This document shows, piece by piece, positions 1 to 5,145 of a DNA stretch of 11,149 bases. The DNA comes from Deltaproteobacteria bacterium (GTDB lineage Bacteria > Myxococcota_A > UBA9160 > JAFDET01): assembly GCA_019310195.1 (NCBI GenBank), contig JAFDET010000091.1:1-11149 (forward strand), given 5' to 3'. Both the position numbers and the translations under genes were made by a program. Under the pieces are notes generated by a model, which was given only the letters and a program-made list of their open reading frames with translations, searched no databases and was not told the origin of the DNA. The stretch's first letter is position 1, and every line of letters begins with the position of its first letter.

Positions 1-474
1 GCGCAGCACGCGCAGCGGGCGCCCGGCGTCGCTGCCCGGCGTGTACAGCGCCAGATCGGCGGCGTCGCGCAGGCGGCGGATGCGGTCGGCGTCCTGCCCC
101 CAATCAGCGAGTCCCTTGCGCCAGCGCTGGGCGGTCTGGGCGGCCAGCTGATCCGGCGTGAGCCCCTCCCGCGCGGCCTGGGCCGGATCCACCCAGGGCC
201 GGAAGTCCTTGGGGCGCAGCTCCGGAAAGGTGAGGAAGAGGTTGCCCAGGTCGCCCTTCGGGTCGATGGCGATGGCCGGCACGCCGTCGAGCGCGGCCTC
301 CTCCAGCAGGGAGACGCACAGGCCGGTCTTGCCGCTGCCCGTCATCCCCACGCACAGCGCGTGGGTGGTGAGATCCTTCGACTCGTAGAGGAGCGGCTCG
401 TCGCGAGTCTTTCCCGTCTCCGGGTCGAAGACGCGGCCGAGGTAGAAGACGCCCAGCTTGTCGAAGTCGTCCAT
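1..474 (-). CDS. HerA/DUF87-family P-loop ATPase (partial, N-terminal 158 residues)
   Basis: An open frame runs from an ATG at 474 to the window edge without a stop, so only the first 158 residues are present. Seen: a Walker A loop GMTGSGKT at residues 43-50, preceded by LTTHALCVG, and a strand-plus-acidic stretch AIAIDPKGDLGN around residues 73-84. This pattern is typical of large bacterial ATPases that carry a HerA-like helicase/DUF87 domain (usually several hundred residues, cytoplasmic, of unknown cellular job). Inference: a DNA- or polymer-translocating motor of the FtsK/HerA superfamily; Walker B and the arginine finger would lie beyond the edge. An AGGAGG ribosome site lies 6 bases upstream of the ATG, which fixes the start. 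The gene is transcribed divergently from the DUF2231/CoA-transferase/ABC run and is probably unrelated to it. Family fairly sure; function unknown. Confidence 0.8.
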   Translation of the reverse strand, partial: MDDFDKLGVFYLGRVFDPETGKTRDEPLLYESKDLTTHALCVGMTGSGKTGLCVSLLEEAALDGVPAIAIDPKGDLGNLFLTFPELRPKDFRPWVDPAQAAREGLTPDQLAAQTAQRWRKGLADWGQDADRIRRLRDAADLALYTPGSDAGRPLRVLR

Positions 475-480
475 CGGCGC

Positions 481-486
481 CCTCCT
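481..486 (-). promoter_or_regulatory. Ribosome binding site of the HerA/DUF87 ATPase gene
   Basis: CCTCCT on the plus strand reads AGGAGG on the minus strand, with 6 bases before the ATG at 474-472. It is a full match to the anti-Shine-Dalgarno core and supports this start over any other. Confidence 0.7.
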
Positions 487-549
487 CTGCGCGCGCCAAG
501 CATGCCACAATCAGCACCGCCGCCGGGCTTGTCGGGTTGCGGCTGCTCG

Positions 550-555
550 AGGAGG
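550..555 (+). promoter_or_regulatory. Ribosome binding site of the DUF2231 gene
   Basis: AGGAGG is followed by 11 bases and then ATG at 567. It decides between the upstream in-frame TTG at 537, which would place this motif inside the coding region, and the ATG at 567. Confidence 0.6.
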
Positions 556-566
556 ATCTGCACGCC

Positions 567-1064
567 ATGGAAACCGCGCTGCCGAACTTGCACCCGGCCC
601 TGATCCACTTTCCCATCGCCGCCGTGACCCTGGCGCTGCTGGCGGACGTGGGCCTGGCACTGCGCATCGTGCCGTCCCGCTTCGATCCGGCCGCCGCCGC
701 ACTGTGGGCGGTGGCGGCGCTCGGCGGGCTGGCGGCCTACCTGTCGGGCGAGGCCGCCCACGACGCACTCCCGGCCCTGGGCGAAGTGATCCACGAGGCG
801 GTCGAGGCCCACGAGCACGCGGCGCTTCGCGCGCTGGTGGCGCTGTCCGCGGTCGCACTGCTGCGCATCGGCGACCTCTGGGCGGCAGCCCGCTCGGGGA
901 CCGAGCGACGCGCGCTGCGCTGGACGGCGCTGGGCCTGGCGCTCCTGGCGCAGGGCCTGGTGCTTCGCGCGGCGGACCTGGGCGGCGCGCTGGTCTACCG
1001 GCACGGCGTGAACGTGGAGGCGGTGGCGACGGATGCCGGCGCCGCCGCAGACCACGAGCACTGA
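567..1064 (+). CDS. DUF2231-family integral membrane protein
   Basis: 165 residues. The N-terminus LHPALIHFPIA (residues 8-18) and the C-terminal GGALVYRHGV (139-148) are the hallmark ends of DUF2231 membrane proteins, whose biochemical role is not established. Four hydrophobic helices are visible at about 12-32, 43-61, 87-107 and 119-139. Several histidines sit at helix ends or loops (H9, H14, H65, H76, H82, H84, H146), which could bind a metal or heme; that is inference only. The tail is acidic and His-rich (ADHEH). Start chosen at ATG 567 because AGGAGG precedes it; an in-frame TTG at 537 would add 10 residues. The stop is 11 bases before the CoA-transferase GTG, and the stop codon overlaps the ribosome site of that gene, so it is probably the first gene of the five-gene run. 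Confidence 0.78.
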   Translation: METALPNLHPALIHFPIAAVTLALLADVGLALRIVPSRFDPAAAALWAVAALGGLAAYLSGEAAHDALPALGEVIHEAVEAHEHAALRALVALSAVALLRIGDLWAAARSGTERRALRWTALGLALLAQGLVLRAADLGGALVYRHGVNVEAVATDAGAAADHEH

Positions 1065-1068
1065 GGAG
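1063..1068 (+). promoter_or_regulatory. Ribosome binding site of the CoA-transferase gene
   Basis: GAGGAG overlaps the TGA stop of the DUF2231 gene and lies 7 bases before GTG 1076. It supports the GTG start, although the reading frame stays open far upstream. Confidence 0.65.
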
Positions 1069-1075
1069 ACACGAC

Positions 1076-2260
1076 GTGCCGGGCCCCCTCGACGGCTTTC
1101 GCGTGGTGGACTGCTCCAGCTTCGTCTCGGGTCCGATCGCGACGCGTATCCTCGGTGACCAGGGCGCAGACGTGATCAAGGTGGAGCCCCCGACCCGCGG
1201 CGACCTGACGCGCGGCATGGGCGCACGCCGAGGCGGGATGGGCGCACTCTTCGCAACCGTCAACCGCAGCAAGCGCTCCGTGGCCATCGACCTCAAGCGA
1301 CCCGGGGGGCTCGACGCGCTGCTGCGTCTGGTGTCCGGCGCCGACGTCTTCGTGGAGAACTTCCGACCGGGGGCGGCCCAGCGCCTGGGCGTGGGAGAGC
1401 CCGCACTGCGCGCCGTTCGCGGCGATCTCATCTACGCCTCCATCACCGGGTTCGGCGAGACCGGGCCCTACGTGGGCAAGCGCGTCTACGACCCGGTCAT
1501 TCAAGCCTTGTCGGGCCTGGCCGACATCCAGCGGGACCGCGCAAGCAACCGGCCCCGCATGGTGCGCACCGTCGTACCCGACAAGGTATCCGCCCTGACC
1601 GCCGCCCAGGCCATCACCGCCGCGCTGCTGTCGCGCGAACGGACCGGACGTGGCCAGCACGTGCGGCTGGCCATGCTGGACGCGGTGCTCGCCTTCCTCT
1701 GGCCCGAGGGCTACGCCGGCTACACCTGGCGCGGCGACGAAGCCCGGGGCGCGCGCCGCACCCTGGCCCAGGACCTGGTCTTCGAGACCCTCGACGGCTT
1801 TATCACCGCAGGGACCGTATCTCGCCGGGAATGGGAGGGTTTTTCACGGGCCGCAGAGCGCCCGGAGTGGCTGGAGGACGCGCGCTTCCGGGACGCCGCC
1901 GGGCTGGTGGCCCACGCCGACGAGCGCTTCGATCTGATGGCCGAGGTGCTGCACACGCGCACGAGCGAGGCGTGGCTGGCGCGACTGGACGCCGAGGGCG
2001 TGCCCTGCGCCCCGGTGCTGCGCCGCAGCGAAGTGCTGAGCCATCCGCAGGTCGCCGCCGCCGGAATCCTGGAGGAGTCGGAGCATCCGCACGCCGGCCC
2101 GATGCGGCAGCCGCGGCCGGCGGCGCGCTTCTCCGGCACTCCTTCCGCTGCGCTGCGCGCGGCCCCGCTGCTGGGCGAACACACCGACGAGGTGCTGACC
2201 GAGGCCGGGCTGGACGCCGCCGCGCTAGCGAAGCTGCGCGCATCCGGGGCGGTGGCTTGA
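1076..2260 (+). CDS. Family III (CaiB/BaiF-type) CoA-transferase
   Basis: 394 residues, the usual length for the family. Enzymes of this family move CoA between carboxylic acids through an aspartyl-CoA anhydride. Seen: LDGFRVVD near the start, GADVIKVEPP (30-39), VENFRPG (93-99), GFGETGP (125-131), RERTGRGQ (187-194) and LLGEHT near the C-terminus. From my recollection of Oxalobacter formyl-CoA transferase the N-terminal halves align without gaps, placing Asp169 (codon 1580-1582) exactly on its catalytic aspartate. The Gln17 of that enzyme is Val here, which argues against oxalate/formyl-CoA specificity; the real substrate cannot be told. Start: GTG with GAGGAG 7 bases upstream; the frame is open back to 458 but the upstream part has no family similarity. 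The stop overlaps the next gene's start (TGATG), so it is probably cotranslated with the ABC exporter, an unusual partnership. Confidence 0.93.
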   Translation: MPGPLDGFRVVDCSSFVSGPIATRILGDQGADVIKVEPPTRGDLTRGMGARRGGMGALFATVNRSKRSVAIDLKRPGGLDALLRLVSGADVFVENFRPGAAQRLGVGEPALRAVRGDLIYASITGFGETGPYVGKRVYDPVIQALSGLADIQRDRASNRPRMVRTVVPDKVSALTAAQAITAALLSRERTGRGQHVRLAMLDAVLAFLWPEGYAGYTWRGDEARGARRTLAQDLVFETLDGFITAGTVSRREWEGFSRAAERPEWLEDARFRDAAGLVAHADERFDLMAEVLHTRTSEAWLARLDAEGVPCAPVLRRSEVLSHPQVAAAGILEESEHPHAGPMRQPRPAARFSGTPSAALRAAPLLGEHTDEVLTEAGLDAAALAKLRASGAVA

Positions 2261-3120
2261 TGCTCATCGACGTCGAGCAGCTGACCTACCGCTACCCCAC
2301 CGGGGCGCCCGTGCTCGGCGGGCTGGACTTCGGCATCGCGGAAGGCGAGATCTTCGGCTTCCTGGGCCCCAACGGCTCCGGCAAGACCACGACCCAGAAG
2401 CTGCTGGCGCGCCTGCTCCACGGGTACGGGGGCCGCGTGCGCGTCTTCGACCGCGAGCTCGCCGAGCAGACTTCGCGCTACTACGAGCAGATCGGCGTCT
2501 GCTTCGAGTTCCCCAACCTCTACGAGCGACTCAGCGCCGAGGAGAACCTGTCCTTCTACGGCCACTTCTTCGAAGACGGGACGGACGCACCCGCGGAGCT
2601 GCTGGAGCGGCTCGACCTGCCGCGCAACGACCGCCGCCCGGTGGGGCAGTACTCCAAGGGCATGAAGATGCGCGTGGTCCTGGCGCGCTCGCTCCTGAAC
2701 CGCCCGCGCCTGTGGTTCCTGGACGAGCCCACGGCCGGGCAGGACCCGCCCCACGCCGTGGCGATCCGCGAGCTGATACGCGAACGCGCGCGCCAGGGAA
2801 CCACGGTCTTCCTCACCACGCACGACATGAGCGTGGCCGAGTCCCTGTGCGACCGCGTGGCCTTCCTCGCCGACGGCGGCCTGGCCACCGTCGACACGCC
2901 CCGCAACCTGCGCCTGGCCCACCGGCGGCGCGCCGTCCGGGTCGAGCTGCGCGAGGGCGACAGTCTGGTGGCGCGGGAGTTCGCCCTGGATCGCGAAGAC
3001 GAGAAGCGAGCCTTCCTCGAGCTGGTCCGGGACGGGCCGGTCGAGACGATCCACACCCTCGAGCCCACCCTGGAGGACGTCTTCCTCCGGGTGACCGGGC
3101 AGCGGCTGGACGCGCCGTGA
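2260..3120 (+). CDS. ABC transporter ATP-binding protein (exporter type)
   Basis: 286 residues. It hydrolyses ATP to drive the two membrane subunits encoded next. Seen: Walker A GPNGSGKTT at 36-44, an ABC signature in the variant form YSKGMKMR (131-138), Walker B LWFLDEP (151-157) and H-loop His188 in LTTHDM. The Q-loop position reads CFEFPNLY (81-88), with Glu83 where most ABC ATPases have Gln. The roughly 60-residue C-terminal extension ending ...EPTLEDVFLRVTG is typical of NatA/CcmA-like exporters with separate permeases. The FE(F/L)P loop resembles what I recall of the Mycobacterium tuberculosis Rv2688c (fluoroquinolone export) group; substrate otherwise unknown. Start: ATG overlapping the CoA-transferase stop by one base. 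The stop overlaps the next GTG start (GTGA), so it is translationally coupled on both sides. Confidence 0.92.
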   Translation: MLIDVEQLTYRYPTGAPVLGGLDFGIAEGEIFGFLGPNGSGKTTTQKLLARLLHGYGGRVRVFDRELAEQTSRYYEQIGVCFEFPNLYERLSAEENLSFYGHFFEDGTDAPAELLERLDLPRNDRRPVGQYSKGMKMRVVLARSLLNRPRLWFLDEPTAGQDPPHAVAIRELIRERARQGTTVFLTTHDMSVAESLCDRVAFLADGGLATVDTPRNLRLAHRRRAVRVELREGDSLVAREFALDREDEKRAFLELVRDGPVETIHTLEPTLEDVFLRVTGQRLDAP

Positions 3121-3833
3121 GCCCGGAGACGCGCCGACTGCGCGGCGCCCTGGCGCTGGCCCTGCGCGTCCAGAGCCGCGCGCGCTTCCCCCACGTCTAC
3201 CTGGGCGTGGCCGTGGCGCTGGCCGCCCTGCTGCGGCTGGCGGCGGTCGAGTGGCGGGAGCTCCTGCTCCCGGTGTTGCTACTGGGCGAGCCGGGGACCC
3301 TGGGGCTGTACCTGGTGGCCGCGCACCGCTACTACGAGCGCAACAGCGGCATGGACGTCGCGTTGCGGGTCACCCCGCTGCCGCGCGCCACGGTCGTCGC
3401 GGCGCCGGTGCTGACCACCGCCTGCCTCGGCACCTTGGCAGGACTGACCATCCAAGCGCTGGTGCTGGGCGTCGATGCGCGCCTGGTCTGGCTGGCGCCT
3501 CCCCTCTTCGGCCTGGTGGTGTTCAGCGGACTCGTGGGCTTTGCACTGGCGGAGCGGTTCGCGGAGTTCACGCGCTTCCTGCTCGGCTCGGTGCTGCCGA
3601 ACCTGGTGCTTTCGCTTCCGTTCACGACCGCACTCGGCTGGATTCCGCCCCTGTGGCTGGTCTGGCTTCCGTCCCAGTGGGCCGTGAGCGCATTCGTGGA
3701 GGTAACGCGCGGGGAGCCGGACCCGGCCCTGTGGGCGGCGTGCTGCGCCGGCCTGGCCGCCGCCAACGCCGCCGCCATGCTCGTGGCCATGGGCGCCGAA
3801 CGTTCCGCAGCGGAAGCCGTGAGCCCGGCGTGA
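3117..3833 (+). CDS. ABC exporter permease subunit 1
   Basis: 238 residues with about six hydrophobic helices (roughly 26-46, 48-69, 93-117, 122-146, 153-178 and 205-226). After the second helix comes a charged loop RYYERNSG...ALRVTPLPR (71-90). This loop resembles the EEHEQKTWQLLRVLPL stretch of the next gene and the E-x-G-T-L...VTPL loop of ABC-2-type exporters, where it is thought to contact the ATPase. Start: GTG within a GTGA overlap with the ATPase stop; no strong ribosome site, consistent with translational coupling. Probably one half of a heteromeric membrane channel, as in the two-permease Rv2686c/Rv2687c arrangement (inference). Substrate unknown. Confidence 0.8.
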   Translation: MSPETRRLRGALALALRVQSRARFPHVYLGVAVALAALLRLAAVEWRELLLPVLLLGEPGTLGLYLVAAHRYYERNSGMDVALRVTPLPRATVVAAPVLTTACLGTLAGLTIQALVLGVDARLVWLAPPLFGLVVFSGLVGFALAERFAEFTRFLLGSVLPNLVLSLPFTTALGWIPPLWLVWLPSQWAVSAFVEVTRGEPDPALWAACCAGLAAANAAAMLVAMGAERSAAEAVSPA

Positions 3834-4573
3834 GCGAGGCGGCCCGCATCCTGGCGCTGGCCCACAAAGACGCGCGCGGAATCGCCCGCGACCGCTTCCT
3901 GCTCTGGATTGCGCTCTACCCGCTGGTGCTCGTGGCCCTGCTGCGGCTGGTCCTGCCCTGGATCCCCGTGGAAGGGATGGCGCTGTACCTGACGCCGGTG
4001 TCGGCGATCCTGGCGCCGAGTCTGGTCGGCATCCTGCTCGGCTTCTCGTTGATCGAGGAGCACGAGCAGAAGACCTGGCAGCTCCTGCGCGTGCTGCCGC
4101 TGCGCGAACGAACGCTCTGGGGCTACCTGCTCGGTGGCGCGTACGTGCTGGCCCTCGCGCTGTCACTGGCCTGCTCTGCCCTCTACGGCCGCGCCCCCAC
4201 GGCACCGAGCCGCTTCCTGCTGATGACGGCGACCGCAGCGCTCGTCGCACCGGCCCTGGCCGTGCTGCTGGCCGCCGTGGCCCGGGACAAGATCCAGGGT
4301 CTGGCCCTGGGCAAGATCCTGTCGGCGCCCAGCACGGCACCCCTGCTGGCCTTCTTCGTCCCCGCCGCCTGGCACCCGCTGCTCGCCTGGAGTCCCTGGT
4401 ACGGGATCTACGCGGGGCTGCTCGAGAGCTTCGCCTCGCCGGGTCAGCTTGCGTCGCTGGGCTGTCCGCTGCGGATCCCGGCACCGGCCTGGGTCGTACT
4501 CGCCGTTCCGGTGGGCGCCTGTGGATTGACGATCTTCCTCTCGCTCCGCGCGCTGCGCCGGCGCGTCGGCTGA
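3830..4573 (+). CDS. ABC exporter permease subunit 2
   Basis: 247 residues with about six hydrophobic helices (roughly 24-42, 51-74, 97-118, 127-150, 166-186 and 219-238), ending in the basic tail RALRRRVG. The loop LIEEHEQKTWQLLRVLPLRE (74-93) follows helix two and corresponds to the loop in permease 1, so the two look like diverged paralogues that pair with the one ATPase. Start: GTG inside a GTGA overlap with permease 1. The last 130 bases are antisense to the 3' end of the sortase gene. The last gene of the plus-strand run; no hairpin terminator was recognised downstream, where sortase coding sequence continues. Confidence 0.82.
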   Translation: MSEAARILALAHKDARGIARDRFLLWIALYPLVLVALLRLVLPWIPVEGMALYLTPVSAILAPSLVGILLGFSLIEEHEQKTWQLLRVLPLRERTLWGYLLGGAYVLALALSLACSALYGRAPTAPSRFLLMTATAALVAPALAVLLAAVARDKIQGLALGKILSAPSTAPLLAFFVPAAWHPLLAWSPWYGIYAGLLESFASPGQLASLGCPLRIPAPAWVVLAVPVGACGLTIFLSLRALRRRVG

Positions 4574-5145
4574 GCCTCGACGCTGGACTCCGCCTCCGCA
4601 CGAACGACGAAGCGCAGCGGCCCCCCCGGCAGCGCCGCATCGAAGGGGAAGCAGGTGACCAGGCTCAGCGTGGGCACGTCGGTGTCTGCCAGCACGTGGG
4701 TGTCGCGCTCGTGCACGACCGCAAGGTCCGTCACGCGGTAGCTCTGCGACGTGCCGTCGGCGCGCTCCACACGGATCCGCTCGCCGCGAGCCAGGTCACG
4801 CAGGAAGGCGAAATGGGTGTCGCGGTGGCCCGCCACGACGCTGTGGCCGGGAGCGCCGGGAGCGGCACTCCCGGCCAGTCGTCCCGGGCCGAACGCCAGC
4901 GTGCGCCCGGTCGCCCCCTCGAGCACCAGCACACGGACGTCGCGGCCGGGAATCTCGAGCCGCGCCACGGGCCAGGTATCGGCCCAGGGCCACGGCGCCA
5001 CCGCGACCTCGCCCGCCCGGATCCGACCCCACGCGCGTTCCAGCAGCTGCTGCGCCAGCAGCGCCTTGGCCGGGATCCAGAGCCCCTGGGCCAGGAGCGC
5101 CGCGCCGCACAGCGCCGCCAGGGCCGCGAAGCGGCCGCGGGTCAT
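4444..5145 (-). CDS. Class GN-type (proteobacterial dedicated) sortase
   Basis: 233 residues. A cysteine transpeptidase that cuts a C-terminal sorting signal and transfers the protein to an acceptor; it acts outside the inner membrane. Seen: a hydrophobic N-terminal signal-anchor (about 6-30); catalytic His107 in VVAGHRDTHF; catalytic Cys165 in TLSLVTCFPF; and Arg178 in GGPLRFVV, giving the His-Cys-Arg triad in order. The single sortase beside a single VIT/VWA target is the known layout of the Gram-negative dedicated sortase system. The start ATG overlaps the target's stop (ATGA), so the two are cotranslated. Odd: after the catalytic core (about residue 185) the frame continues for some 48 residues of Ser/Thr/Arg-rich, low-hydrophobicity sequence, mostly antisense to the ABC permease gene, which is longer than I expect for this class. 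Confidence 0.9.
   Translation of the reverse strand: MTRGRFAALAALCGAALLAQGLWIPAKALLAQQLLERAWGRIRAGEVAVAPWPWADTWPVARLEIPGRDVRVLVLEGATGRTLAFGPGRLAGSAAPGAPGHSVVAGHRDTHFAFLRDLARGERIRVERADGTSQSYRVTDLAVVHERDTHVLADTDVPTLSLVTCFPFDAALPGGPLRFVVRAEAESSVEAQPTRRRSARSERKIVNPQAPTGTASTTQAGAGIRSGQPSDAS

Larger units (their letters stand above)
475..566. promoter_or_regulatory. Divergent intergenic region between the ATPase and DUF2231 genes
   Basis: These 92 bases separate two divergently transcribed genes and must hold both start regions. I can see the two ribosome sites and a small GCATGC palindrome at 500-505, but no convincing -35/-10 pair on either strand. The best plus-strand -10 candidate (CACAAT, 506-511, 4 of 6) has no partner -35. 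Confidence 0.4.

Noticed and set aside
504..509. A TGTGGC copy (minus strand) in the ATPase/DUF2231 intergenic gap, resembling the sortase-locus half-site
   Set aside because: Single copy without an 11-base-phased partner; six bases can recur by chance.
458..1075. Upstream extension of the CoA-transferase frame
   Set aside because: The extension is Arg/Gly/Ala-rich with no family similarity and overlaps the DUF2231 gene; GTG 1076 with GAGGAG upstream aligns exactly with the family N-terminus.
1720..3054. A 444-codon minus-strand open frame opposite the CoA-transferase and ABC ATPase
   Set aside because: The plus strand carries the family motifs of both enzymes; the minus-strand product has no recognisable domain and ignores the gene boundary.
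3279..4640. A 453-codon minus-strand open frame opposite the two permeases
   Set aside because: Arg/Pro/Ala-rich composition typical of antisense frames in GC-rich DNA; the permeases on the plus strand have clear membrane helices and stop/start overlaps.
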